In this document: piece by piece, positions 21,931 to 33,322 of the stretch
Position numbering within the stretch: the first letter of the stretch is position 1
How the letters are laid out: each line of letters begins with the position of its first letter
Source of the DNA: Apiotrichum sp. Y4204
Taxonomy: Eukaryota; Basidiomycota; Tremellomycetes; Trichosporonales; Trichosporonaceae
Direction: 5' to 3'
NCBI GenBank assembly: GCA_025531455.1
Contig: JAMYHL010000008.1
Location: 62,001 to 126,000, forward strand
DNA length: 64,000 bases
Notes under the pieces: generated by a model
The model's database searches: none
What the model was told of the DNA's origin: nothing
What the model saw: the letters and a program-made list of their open reading frames with translations, nothing else
Made by a program: the position numbers and the translations under genes

Positions 21931-24518
21931 TTAACGGGCCATGACGTTGTGAGTCGGCGGCATGGGGAACAGCTCCTGAATAACACGCGGCGGAGGTACG
22001 CGTGGAGGCTTGTAGACCTTCTCAATCAGTGGCGTATAGAACTGCTCGATATACGGGCGCTTGGGTTCTGAATAACGTTAGTAGTGCTCACGGACGGATC
22101 ATGGCAGGGCACACAACTCACTCTGCGCCGCGGTTAAGAAGCCGGTCTCCGGGGACCACTCGTCAGTGGCTAGGATGATGGACTCAAGAAGCTCAGCGCC
22201 CTTGAGACCTTCGCGCCTAGCCACATTGTTCAGCTCGGCAAGGCAGAGCTCCGCCACGCGAGGGTTCTCCGTCAGCTCCTCCAGCTCGTCGGTAAGAGGA
22301 ATAATGCCGTTCTTGCGCGCGAACTTTGGGAGGTTGACAGGGTGGGCAACTACGATCATGGCCGGGTTGTGATGGTTGGGATACGCGATCACGCAGCCAT
22401 TCTGGACAAACGTGCAGCACTTGTAGATGGCCTCCAGGCGCTCCAGAGCAATAAACCGTCCTCCAGCGAGGCCGACGTGGTTGCGAATGCGGTCAATAAT
22501 GGACAGCGTGCCGTCCTTATTGAACTGGCCAATGTCGCCAGTCTTGAACCATCGGTCCTGGGTGAACGCCTCCATGTCCAAATGTGGCCGGTTGAAGTAG
22601 CCCTTAAAGACGGCAGGCCCGCGGACGTATACCTCGCCTTGTGGAGGATCGTTGGTGGAATAGTACCCCAGGCCTTCCTCGGGCCGGTCGACCAACTTGA
22701 TTTCCGCACCCGGAACCGGACCACCGACAGAGCCGTACGTCGTCCACTGTGGGTGGAGTATGCATGCCATCGCCGTGCCTTCTGTCACGCCATAGCCTTG
22801 GATCATCTTGACAAGGGCGGCACTGAGGAAGGTCTGCGTGGACCGTGCAAGGGCGGATCCACCATTGAAGAGAGTACGCAGGCGGCCGCCTGTGGACTGC
22901 TGAACCTGTTTGAAGACCAGAGCGTCTGCGACACCTGCAACACCCGGGATGGACTTCTCAATCGCCCGACTCTTGGCCTTGACAGCAAAGTTGAAGACAG
23001 ACTTCTTCAACGTGCCGGAATCTTCGACCTTGGAGGTAATGCCTTTGCGGATCAGCTCCCATACTTGAGGTACGCCGACCATAATTGACTGTGATGAGTT
23101 AGCATCCAATCACTAGGGGGTCAGATCCATGAACTCACCGGCCGTGCCTCCTGTATGTCGTTCTTGCAGCCCCGCACACCAGCGTCCGTCAACGTCTTTA
23201 ACCGGCCGTACGCAATAGGCAGCCCGATGGTGATGAAGGTCATTTCGACCACGAATTCGAGAATGTGCGCTTGTGGTAGGAACGCAAGGTAGCATTCCTC
23301 CTTCGCAAGGTACTCGCCCATCAAAATCTTCACCGAGCCGACTGCGAAGAGTTAGCGTATCCGACCTAGGATCTAAACCGTATCGGTCGCCTCACCTGCA
23401 GCACAGATGTTTCCATGAGTGAGGAGTGCACCCTTCGGTTTGCCGGCTGTGACATGGTCAGCGTTGCCCTGCGAGAGAACCAGTTGCCGACACTCACCAC
23501 CGCCACTAGTGTACATGCAGCAGTAGACGTCGTCACGATTCGAGCGCTCGGCCTGGTACGGGTGATTGCGACCGACTTTGCGGAGTTCATCAATGTGGAT
23601 AATCTCGAGGTGTTTGCACCAGCTGAAGCTTTCGAGTGTGCTCCGGTCGGCTTCTCCGTCGTAGACAATGAGAGTAATAGGAGTTTTGGCAATGACGCGC
23701 TCGATGTTGGGTAGCAGCTCGGCGTTGGTGTAGATAGCGCGCGCCGCACATTCGCACAACAGCTTTCCAAGACTTTCAGCGGGAAGCGTGTTGTATAGCG
23801 TGCAAATCGGAACGCCATTGAAGGCACATGCCTGCGCCATCATCATCCAATTGATTCTGATCATGTTAGCCGCGGAACTTGTAACAGCAGCCAAAACATC
23901 TGTCTGGTCGCACTCACGATGAAGCGCCGTACATCGCGAAGAAGTTACGTGACGTGCCCGCAACCCGCCTCCCGGCTCCAAACTCCCGCAGCCCACTGCC
24001 CAAATCGCGCGCCTCCTGCAACGCCTCGAGACAGCTCATCCACTTGTAGGGAGAGAGACGATATCGCTCCTGGTTCTTGGTCGTTGACTTGCTCGTGGAC
24101 GTGCTCCCAGTGGCTCCGCTGTACGTGCTCATGCTTGAACTCGGTGATGGGAGGTCGTGGTGGACTTCCAGGACCTCCCGCCAGCCAAATGCCTTCTTGT
24201 TCCCCCATGTCCGTCCTGCATACAGCATGATGTCGTGCACAGTGTCGACACCCTTGTCCGGTCCTGCAAAAGTTAGTCACTGATACTTTTTGCGCCGCAT
24301 CTGTTTCATGAAAAGCATGGAACACTTGTGGACACTCCGTCGGATCCGGTTCTGCTGGTGGCGAAACCCGTCCATGCTCTTTTGCTGATGAGGCAGAACT
24401 CACGCATGACTAGCTCCTTGGAAGCAAAGCTCCGCCGCACGCGTGTCTCTCCGACGGGCTTGGGCTTGTCGGCGTCGACCTCCCAACTTGCGGAATCGAC
24501 ACCTCTCCGTGGTGCCAT
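21931..24518 (-). CDS. Long-chain fatty acid CoA ligase (acyl-CoA synthetase)
   Basis: About seven exons, roughly 690 aa. The N-terminus reads MAPRRGVDSASWEV and leads into the conserved VDTVHDIMLYAGRTWGNKKAFGWR. The AMP-binding core includes SINWMMMAQACAFNGVPICTLYNTL, the P-loop region TSGGAGKPKGALLTHGN, LPQAHILEF, FNGGSALA, GYGVTEGTAMACI, GEVYVRGPAVFKGYF, WFKTGDIGQFNKDG and DRIRNHVGLAGGRFIALERLE. This order matches eukaryotic LACS/Faa1-type enzymes, which activate C12-C20 fatty acids for lipid synthesis, protein acylation and beta-oxidation. Oddity: the phosphate-binding loop reads T-S-G-G-A-G where the family has T-S-G-[ST]-[TS]-G; this spans an intron, so a slightly different splice cannot be excluded. 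The C-terminal exon (YIEQFYTPLIEKVY to HNVMAR) is joined by a GTGAGT intron. Confidence 0.9.
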
Positions 24519-26533
24519 CTTGTTGTTTGTTGACTCGAAGGAATGGTGGATGTCGAACAACATCTAGTTTCAAAGTCGAAAGCTTGTGAGGTACCGGCAG
24601 ATCGCGGACCTGGCCTGAACTGTAGGCACTTGATGGGTATCGCTATATCGCTGCGGTCTGGGTCACGTTGCGCACTGCCTGGTCAGCAGGTCGAGCCGTG
24701 TGGAGCTGGGCACTAATCGGGGGCAAGAGGAGCTCCCCTCTCATTTCGCACTTTTATTACACGGGGTTGGTCAAGAGGCCTCTCAAAGCTGCCAAGAAGG
24801 AGATCAGGAGAGACTTCGACAGGCACGACGGCGGCATGGAACAGTGTGCCTCGGAGCCTAGGTGTAGCCCTGCTGCAGTTGGTATGTTGTGCGTAGGTCT
24901 ACTTTGCCTAAGTTATGCTCAAACAATGCCCGAGATCCCGCATTGGCTGTCAGACTGGAATTCAGCTGTGCGGACTTTGGAGATCCACAGAGGGTTTGCT
25001 TGTTCGCCAAAGGAGGATCTGCCCTGCAAGCGACCCGCGGATCTTTGGCCGCAGCGCCTGCCGATCATAGGTAAATCATTTGTAATCTTATTGTAGAGAC
25101 GACAGGACCTTCGGACCCCCATACTAGATACCCTGGAGTGGACGTAGATTGCCGCGGCCCGCAGACTTTGGCAACGCTCATTGGGGGTTCACGATCCGGG
25201 GCAAGAGCTGATGTTGTGGGTAAAACACCAGGCGCTTTCAGGGTAGAGGCATAATAAGATTGACGGGGAGTGATAACCCCTTAGTTGTGTGGTAGGCGTG
25301 CCGCTGCTGTTGCTGTTTCAATGTGCCGTGTGTTCTTGCCTCGGCTAGCGAGGTTGTCGAGAATTGATGCAGCCTGGGAACGCTTAGCGCGCCCAGTCAA
25401 TGTAAGCGAAGATCACACAAGTTCCAGAGTCGGGACATGAGGGACTGGAGGGTTCAGGTTGCTCAGGAACAGTCCGCACATAACATGCCGACCGGCAGTG
25501 AGCTCCGCATCCCGTTTGACGGCGCTGGTTTTGTGTGGTGAGCTCTCCTGACGCTTTCCCTACGGCCTATGGCCTTGTTGACCTTCTACAAACCCTATCG
25601 GCTGTTGCCACTTCCAAGTTCGCATTGCTGTCCAAACCGTTACTAAGAGTTTTCTATTCTGGAATTGCGGGTCGCAACGCCACACTCTGAGCGATGAGGG
25701 GTTGCCCACACCGCGGCGGGGGCTCCAATGTCGATGAGACAGGCGTCGTCCCGTCACACCCGTTCCTTTTTCAAGACACCCGGCCCGATTCCCGTCTGCC
25801 AACGATCTCAACGAGCCGGTGGAGAAACAATCGCAATCCAGCAATAGGAGGGCAAGGAACGAGGACATTTGTCCGTGTCCTGGAAAACAAAGCATGAGCC
25901 ATGACACACTCAGGATCGTTGCTGGTCGTTACGGAGACTTGAGGGCTTTCTGACCACAAGGGGTCTTTGGCCGCTGCACACCAGAGGAGCAAGAAATCTG
26001 AGTCCGCGGTCTGTTCCTTGGCAATTGATCACTGCCGTAAGTGTCTGACATAAACGTTGGGTCTATCTCCTCAACGGCACCTTGGGTCGTGATAGGCATG
26101 ATAGGGTTTGTCCAAAACTCCGCAAGGGCACAAGGACGGTAGGAACGGACCTTCAAATGTCTTCAGGCGCAGAGCCGGTGCAGGATGTAGCAAAGGCTTT
26201 TATGCATCCTAGTGCCGGTTCGAGATCCGGAGCGCTCCGTCCATCGGGCTACAGTCTACATAGATATGCAGATGTGGATTAATGTAATTCTCTCGGCTGT
26301 GATGGCGAACAATCACTTGTCTAAGGCAGCATGAGGATGTATGCTGAACACGGCTGCATTGAAGGCAGTTGACTGCGTAAAGCACACACCGCTGCATGAC
26401 TTCAACACCAGGACCGAGCTGTTGAACCCCCCGGGCTCTTTGCTTCCCAAGATTGGACAATGACGACACAGGCTGCCCACCTCACATCTTCAGACAACGC
26501 AAACAATCCCATGCTGATTCCCTTCATGCCATC
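24519..26533. other. 2 kb divergent intergenic region
   Basis: Between the LACS start (minus) and the PhzF-like gene (plus). No domain, tRNA or repeat was recognised on either strand. Open frames at 24668-25096 and 25560-25907 look non-coding: they have stop-free runs only, with no conserved motif or splice continuation. Confidence 0.5.
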
Positions 26534-27704
26534 ATGCCGAGCCAGCTCTCGTACCACCTCGTGAACGTCTTCACCACGACGCCGCACGCTGGCTCGCAAG
26601 CGGCAGTTGTGCTCTTCCCGCCGGGCGACGCACGCGCCACAGACGAGCCGTACAAGATCGCCCTCTCAGCCGACTTCAACCTCCCCGCTACCGTGTTTCT
26701 CGTGCCACACAAAGAGAACAGCGACGAGCGGCCGACCTATGAAATTAGATGGTATACCGGTGCGGGGGTGAGTGGATGCGATAATGAGCCGAATGGCGCC
26801 GGACGTGACGCGTTGGCGCTCGTCCCGGAAGACAATAAAACGCCAGACAGAGGATGTGTGATCACCGTTCCCGATGGCTGACCTCAGGAACTACCGCTCT
26901 GTGGACACGGTACGCTGGCGGCGTCGTGGGTCGTCTTTAATCTCCTCCACCCGACCTCCACGCGCGCGACGTTCATGCATCCCGTGCGTGGGGAGCTGAG
27001 TGCTGTTCTTGAGGGCGAGCGCGGACAGGGCGCGCGTATCGGCTTCAGCCTCCCCATTACCCCGGCTACTGTCGACGCGGCTGCCCGCGACACGCTCACG
27101 CCACACCTCTGCAAGGCGACTGGCTTGCAAGAAGATGAAATTTTGCGTGTAGCGACCTACGAGTACGGGTCGCGCAGCGCTGTTGTGCAGATTCCCGGGA
27201 CAGTGGATCTCAAGGCGCTCAACGTGGCCCCTAAAACGCTCGTAAGAGACAGTAGATGACAAAGACTAACAGCAGGGCGAGCATAACGCTGTCACGATCT
27301 TGACTCAGCTTGTCGGGAGTGAAAATGGTGCCGTGCGCATCAACTCGCGCGTATTTATTCCCGTGATCGGACTTGACGAGGACACGTCCGTGAGTGCAAT
27401 TGCCTCAGAATGCCGGAGATTATCAACTACTAGACCCTCTTGCTTGGTGCTCTTTTGACATCAGACCGGCTCAGCACATTCGGTTCTGACGGGCTACTAC
27501 CTCTCCCCCTCGGGTGGCGGTCGCGGGGACGTGGCAGCGCTTCTGGGCCGGGACGCGGCGGCGGACCTAAGCGACGTGGTACTTGAGGCGCGCCAGCTTA
27601 GCCCCCGTGGTGGCGGGATGCGGTGTGCGTACCGAGACGGCGCGGCGTGGCTTGTTGGACAGGCGTGGCGGACTGGGCAGGGGAAGCTGGAGGTGTTTGA
27701 GTAG
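26534..27704 (+). CDS. PhzF-like isomerase/epimerase-fold protein
   Basis: Four exons (26534-26767, 26888-27241, 27276-27389, 27465-27704) give 313 aa, the usual PhzF length. The start YHLVNVFTTTPHAGSQAAVVLFP, the central LPLCGHGTLAASWVVFN and the late TGSAHSVLTGYY are the family signatures of the DapF-like two-lobed fold. PhzF isomerises dihydro-hydroxyanthranilate in phenazine producers; eukaryotic members (yeast Yhi9, human PBLD) have uncertain substrates. Oddity: where most members have NLSET(V/A)F with a catalytic glutamate, this protein reads NLPATVF, so the proposed general acid/base is missing. It may therefore be catalytically altered. Intron 2 is 34 nt. The gene stands alone between large intergenic regions. 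Confidence 0.87.
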
Positions 27705-28782
27705 CTGACGCTATCCATGCCTTGCTGAATAGCTTCACCCACGCACTTGGGTCAGCTGTGGGAGAGAAGCTGTAAATGCAGGCTGTACGTACCTGCAATT
27801 GCAAGTGCAATGTCCACAGGAATTTTATGGAGGTATCTGCGTTGAACAGAGGAGAGTATCTGCGGTGGCTTGGACACAGTTTGCTCGTGCATCAAATTCT
27901 GGCAACACGCCTCACCGTTTCGAACACAGACGCACAAGTGTGGGACGTCTCACTCAACATATCACACATATGTTTCTCGCCCCCTCATTTTCTAATCAGT
28001 CGTTTCACAGAGAAACTAACAAAATTGACTACGAGACTCGGTTTGAGGAGAAGCTTTGTGGAACGAGATAAGTATGTGGAACCGCTGTGAGACCTCTCAC
28101 AAAACAGATAATGGGGCGGTGTAGTCGTCATGAACAGTACTTGTCAAGTCGATATTTTCTCTCCCACCCACTGCAATAGGACGACATTTCAACAGGGGTG
28201 AGGTTTGGTAGTGCAACAATGCGGATGTGCATTGTGGCAACTCAAACGGCGATAGCATCGGACCTGTCTATCTGCCTCCACCATATTCATGCCTGGGGAT
28301 ACGCGGTGTGACAACATATAGATTAAAAGGCGGTGACTGTTGTGTGTACTGTTTGTGTCGTAAACCAGCTCATGTTTGTCCCATTCACTTCCAACTTCTT
28401 TGTTCTCTCCATATGTATTGTTTACGCCGCCCCAACGCAGCGGACTGGACTGGATGGAGACAAGCATTATCTCGGTGTGTGTGTTCGCCACCATCAGCAC
28501 TACAGTACTCAAGTGCTTGGTGATGGTGTCGACGGCCCGTCAATAGAGGCACTGATGACCTTTTGTACACCACACAATACTGTCACCGTCATTACCTTTG
28601 TTCTTCTCTTTCGAGCGTTATTCAGTCTTTGCACAAGCTCACTCGATGTCGACTTTCACACTATTTAACAGCCTCTCTCTGGACCGATTCGGTTCTCCCA
28701 TCATTGACAACATTCGCTCTTATCCGCATAGGACCTGATCCACAACACTACTACTTCAACCATACCACACCCAGTGACCGAC
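27705..28782. other. Intergenic region, nothing recognised
   Basis: About 1.1 kb with AT-rich patches. The final 150 bp have a pyrimidine-rich leader before the next start codon. No gene was supported. Confidence 0.5.
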
Positions 28783-29736
28783 ATGCCACCCCGCCGTTCC
28801 GCCCGCATTGCGCACAATGCAGCCGAAGAAGCTAGGCGCAACGATGAGTTTCGCCGCCATGTACTCGAAGAGATCGAACGCCTCGAGACCGAGGAGCTTC
28901 GTGAGTCCTTGCGGTCGAGCCCAGCCTGGGACCGACGGAGCCCTCTGCCCACCAGCCACAATCCTCCCTAGGCTCATCACCAAACCTGGAAGCCCAACCC
29001 ATTGTACAAGGCTCACCCCAGGCCAACTCCGAAAGCAACTCGACGACAAGGAGATCGAGCACGACCGCCTTCAGACGCACTTCAACCGGCTGAGGGACAG
29101 CATCCGCCAACTCAAAGTGCTCCCCCACGCCGACGAGGAACACGCGCGTATCGTCGCCGACCAGCTGGCGTATGACATCCGGAAGCGCGACGAGGTGTCT
29201 GCCATGATGAACGCTGTGAGGGACTGGTGCGTTGCGATTAACGAGGCGATTTCGGCGCGCGAGAAAGCTGGGAAGGCCGCCAAGAAAGATAAAGCCAAGA
29301 AGAAAACGTAAGTGGTCCCTGTAAGCCTAATGCTGACGATAGACCTTCGACCAAGGCGACTAAGCGCAAGAGGTGAGTTGGTGCGGGGAGTACACTGACA
29401 GTATAGCCCCTCGAAAGCCTCGGGGTCGACCGCGAAACGCGTCAAGAGGGAGCCGAAATCACCTAAGGTCAATCCTGAGCCCGAGTCGCCAAAGGTCAAG
29501 ACCGAGCCCGAGTCGTCGCCCAAGGCCGAGACCGAGCCCGAGTCGCCCAAGGCCGAGAGTCCGGGCCGCCATCGTGGGTGGTTTCTTGGAGCGTGGCTGA
29601 TTCCCAGATTCGGCCAACGCTGAGGCTGGTCCCAGCAGTAAGATTCTCGTGTGAGGCCCAGCTGACGCCAGACTGGAACCGGGCATCCCAGTCACCCCAG
29701 ATCGAGATCAAGACTGAGCCCGAGGACAGAGCTTAA
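28783..29736 (+). CDS. Coiled-coil protein with C-terminal SUMO-consensus motifs, function unknown
   Basis: Six exons (28783-28900, 29022-29307, 29343-29372, 29407-29573, 29608-29637, 29672-29736) give 231 aa. The N-terminus MPPRRSARIAHNAAEEARR is basic. Residues about 15-130 are strongly helical and heptad-like (EEIERLETEELRQLRKQLDDKE onward). A lysine block (KAAKKDKAKKK) follows, and the tail is built from K-x-E-P-E segments. Three copies match the psi-K-x-E sumoylation consensus (VKRE, VKTE, IKTE), and two of these are followed by acidic/proline residues. The last three exons are tiny; their splice junctions were chosen because the motif series resumes in frame after them (IEIKTEPEDRA). 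A nuclear, sumoylated scaffold or chromatin protein is a reasonable inference. No family was recognised. Confidence 0.6.
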
Positions 29737-30044
29737 CAACTGGTTAGACAAGCCAAGGCAGTCCCGATTCTCGAGTCAGTCTCCTGTGGAGATCAAGCTG
29801 AACTCCTCTCCTGTGAGCTTCAGCGTTATTTACATTTTCTGTAGCTCTCCGGCCCCTTTTCCACCCTTAGATTGTATTAGTTCATTGCCACGGACAATGA
29901 GTTATGCGTCTTAGATATTGCTTGTTGTACAGTTAGCTGTGTGTGTCATGTACACTAGTTCCCTGTTGTCCCGAGTGTTCAAAAATAATCAGTTACAGAC
30001 AAGCTGCATCCCAAAATCCCTGCTTCTGATCAATCCGTGCCATG
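29737..30044. other. Short convergent intergenic region
   Basis: About 310 bp, AT-rich, likely the 3' UTRs of the coiled-coil and SDR genes. Nothing else was seen. Confidence 0.5.
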
Positions 30045-31502
30045 CTAGAGCTTGGCACCAGCCTTGGGCTTCATCCGGTACGCAGCCTCGGCGCCAATGC
30101 TGTCCGTCAGTACACGCGACACTCGAACCCCCTCCTCGTACTCACAACATGCCAGTGGATCCCATGCGGTACACGCCGTTCTTGTCGGGGATGAGGTAGC
30201 AGCCAAAGTCGGTCTTGGGGTCTGGGTCGGTGATGGCGGTGACGAAGGCCGCGACGACGTCCTCGACCTTGGCATAGCCGAGGCGCGGGTTGGGGTGAAC
30301 GAAGTTCTTGTCGATGATGTTGGTTTCTGGGTACGTTAATGCTGAAAGCCAACATGGCTGTTACTTACTCGAGAAGTAGGGGCAGACAGTTCCAACCCGG
30401 ACCTTGAGCTCCTTGCAAGCGGCAGCAATGCCTTTCTGGATACCGAGGATGGCGCTGCCTATCAGCTGCAGTTCTCTCTCTTAGACTCACGCCTTAGCAG
30501 CGCCGTACATGACGCCGTCCGAGCCGTAGAACGTGCTCATCGAGCCGGTGAATACAATGGCGCGAAGTCCCGGGTCCGAACGCTTGTCGTTGATAAAGTA
30601 GTGAAGGGCGATGCGCGTCGTGTACAGCACGCCGGTGAGGTCAATGTCGAGCGTCGTCAGGTTGGGCTTGGTGAGCTTGGTCGCGTCGCCCTCCTGCCTG
30701 GGGTCGAAGCGGCCGATCTCGGAGACACCTGTCTGTCAGCGCGAGGTTAACGCATCATAGCGTCGCCGGCTCTGCTCGATCCCGCCGCCGTCGATCCCGC
30801 CGCCGTCAGCGCCGCCGCAGACGGCCCCCAGAACGCCGTCATCACAGGTCGCGTGGCCAAATGGTACGGCGTCTGACTACGATTCTGAGCGTTTATCAGG
30901 AGATCGCGGGTTCGATCCCCGTCGTGACCTTTTTGAAGAGGTACGAAGTGCCCTTGACGCCAGAATAGATGTCCCGAAGGGGACATCAGGGCCGGAAGCA
31001 CTGTCGGCCGTGCAGAGCCGTCCAGGATCGACTTCAGAGCAACGACAGCTCGACACGTACCGGCGTTGGGAAGGACAATGTCAATGTTGCCGTACGTCTT
31101 GGCACCAAGCTCGAAGAGCGCGACCTGGTCCTCCCAGCTGGTGACATCGCACTTGCGGGTAACACAGGCGCTTGTTGTCAGCTACTGTCCGGGACGAGCG
31201 ATCGAGAGCAGGCTGAGGTGTGGTACTCTATGACCCGGCCCAAATGCCAGCGGTGTACTAGTTCCCCTATTCTTATAGACCTACGTAGATGAGGCAATGG
31301 CGCCAGCAGCCTCCTTGACCATCTCGGCGGTCTGCTCGAGGCCCTTCATATCAACATCGCCGAGGACGAGGAGCGCGCCCTGCTTGACAAAGTCGATGGC
31401 CATCGCGCGGCCAAAGCCCGACGCTGCGCCCGTGATGACGACGACGCGGTCCTCGAAGCGGCTGGCATGCGCGTAGCACTCGTCGGTGGTAAGAGAGGGC
31501 AT
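30045..31502 (-). CDS. Short-chain dehydrogenase/reductase (SDR family)
   Basis: Six exons give about 300 aa; the first two are 31502-31285 and 31170-31061, and exon 3 starts at 30728. The nucleotide-binding motif is VVVITGAASGFGRAMAIDF (TGxxxGxG), followed by LGDVD. NAG appears at the exon 2/3 junction, the catalytic serine lies in FTGSMSTFYG, and the Y-x-x-x-K pair is in MYGAAKAA. The pattern fits NAD(P)-dependent SDRs such as the 15-hydroxyprostaglandin dehydrogenase-like group; the substrate is unknown. The last exon ends FIGAEAAYRMKPKAGAKL. Intron 2 (31060-30729) is 332 nt and carries a tRNA-Arg gene on the opposite strand. Confidence 0.9.
30847..30930 (+). tRNA. tRNA-Arg(ACG) with a 12-nt intron, antisense within the SDR gene
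   Basis: The cloverleaf folds by eye. The acceptor GGTCGCG pairs with CGTGACC (one G:U), and the D arm is GCC/GGC. The anticodon stem TCTGA pairs with TCAGG, with loop C-T-A-C-G-A giving anticodon ACG. A 12-nt intron follows position 37 at the canonical site. The T arm GCGGG/CCCGT carries loop TTCGATC. A T5 run directly after the discriminator (30930-30934) is a pol III terminator. It reads CGU (and CGC/CGA by inosine). It lies inside intron 2 of the SDR gene on the opposite strand. Confidence 0.92.
30930..30934 (+). terminator. Pol III T-run terminator of tRNA-Arg
   Basis: Five T beginning at the tRNA discriminator position; this is the standard RNA polymerase III stop. Confidence 0.75.
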
Positions 31503-32197
31503 AGTGATACAGTGCGTGAATGAGTGAGTGAGAATGAATGAAGGATGTGTTGTTGCGTTGGGAATGTGTATGGAACGCGTACGCTTATACGCTCGTCCTG
31601 TGAGCGACATTTGTGTGGGCAGATCGGGTACCTTTTGGCCGGCTGTGGCCGGTGTGGCCGATCAGGATCGGCCATCACCGAGCAAATTGATTACCGAACA
31701 ATTCGGACCATACCTTTTATTCATGTCGGCAGCTCGGTAGCATGTTCTTCCTGCACATATGAATACATGAAGATGGGTATTCTGTGGGTTGTTTCGCTTG
31801 CTTAGCACATGGGGCGGAGAAAGAATGTGGACAGAGGAGTTGGGGGTATTCGTAGCGATGTTTTACTAGCAGCTCGTGAAATCATGAGATACTCAAGCAG
31901 AAGCAGCCAAGTATGATACAGCCATGATCGCCACCAACTCCACCTCCACCGGCCATCTGCGTAACCCCAGAGAGCGCTTATTCTTATTGCCCTCCATGTC
32001 GGATCTACAATGTGCCTTGAGATGCTCACGCGCTCACAGATCGCAGAGCTGAGGGACTGAGGGATATGACTGAATCAGAGAAGACTCTCCGTTGTTTTAC
32101 CCTCAGAGAGTACATCAGCCCGCTACCAGAGCTGTGGATGCGTCGAGCATTCAGAGACTTCATACAACGCAGCTCAACTATAAAATATCGTCAAACC
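31503..32197. other. Intergenic region upstream of the SDR gene
   Basis: About 700 bp. GAATGAAT-type repeats at 31515-31545 probably lie in the SDR leader/promoter. No gene was recognised. Confidence 0.5.
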
Positions 32198-33322
32198 CTA
32201 CTTTGGCGCCAAAGTGTACACCTCGCCGTTCCCAATCGGCTTGCCCTCACGGACGGTCGCCGTCTTATTCTTGAGGTCCATAACGATGCTGAACAGTGTT
32301 GCACTGGAACTGGGCGCCTTGGCGTCGCGGCAAATGCTCCCAGGGAAGCCCTGCTCGTCGCAGAGCCACGTTTTGATCTCGCCAGTGGTGACGGGTCCCT
32401 CGTCGGAGCGGATCAGCTCCTCGATGCGTTTCAAGCGTTCTGGGCTGTCGGCTAGGAAGTTGGCGCTCAGCTTCACTCCCGGGTGCTCCTTGATGTAGTG
32501 GTTCGAGTGCACCACCGCGGTGCCGCCGCGCACCTTGAGTGTGTCCACCGCCACGCAGTCGAGCGCGGAGAACTCGAGACCAAACGCCTGTTTTTCAGCC
32601 GCAAGAAGGATGTGTGCGGCAGAAGCGACACCGCGCTCCTCTAAGCGTTGAGCGATGGCCGCAGCGTCCAGCTCGGCCGACCAGTCAAGTGCAGCGCGGA
32701 GTGCGACGTGTACTGGAATTTTGTTGTGGTCGACGCCGAGAGCCGCAATGGCATTCAGACAGACGCCCACACCAGCAGAGGAGAGGCCGATCTTTCCGAT
32801 GATTCCCGCTTCGGTAATGATAGCGATGGAAGGGCGGCCGGGTGCTGAAATGGCGAGGTTGATGAGATTCGGCGTCTGGGCGGTGTTCCAGTCCCAGTTC
32901 TGCGCAAGGAAGGCGGACGATGAGCTGTTGAACGCCACCGAAGTGCAGCCATCGCTAAACAGCCCAAAGGCCACCTCGGTGCGGATGTTGAGTGCGAGAA
33001 TCGATTCGAGGGGCTGCTCCGCCGCGTCTGCAATACCTGCCGTTAGACCGATCCTGACAGTTTCTCACCCTGCATTTCCTCAAGATACTGCGGGTAGTCC
33101 CGCTCCAGCAGGGGCTTCCACCGCGCCGCCTCGGCGCACACAGGCTCCCATTCAAGCTTGGCCTTCAGCATGAAAAAGTCCTTGTAGAACGCCATTGTGC
33201 CGAGCACCTGCTCGCGCGCTTGCGAGCCATGCTGGTGGCCAATCTGCCGTGAGTGGGCGAGTTGACTTCTCCGAGACCCAACTCACCTCATACGGTGTTC
33301 CAGAACACGAGACGGTGAGCAT
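32198..33322 (-). CDS. Acyl-CoA:6-aminopenicillanate acyltransferase-like protein (peptidase C45, IAT-like)
   Basis: Three exons (33322-33287, 33243-33069, 33027-32198) give 346 aa, the length of fungal isopenicillin N acyltransferase proenzymes. The start MLTVSCSGTPYE joins IGHQHGSQAREQV across the first intron, giving the family's GTPYEIGxQHG motif. The Ntn-hydrolase nucleophile and self-cleavage site is in SDGCTSVAF (cleavage expected before Cys), followed by FLAQNWDWN. The central GKIGLSSAGVGVCLNAI and VVHSNHYIKEH are also family-typical. The penicillin enzyme swaps the acyl side chain of isopenicillin N; homologues outside penicillin producers have unknown substrates and may condense or cleave acyl-amide bonds. 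There is no NRPS or IPNS here, so it is not part of a beta-lactam cluster. No C-terminal peroxisomal tripeptide is visible (it ends LAPK). Confidence 0.88.
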
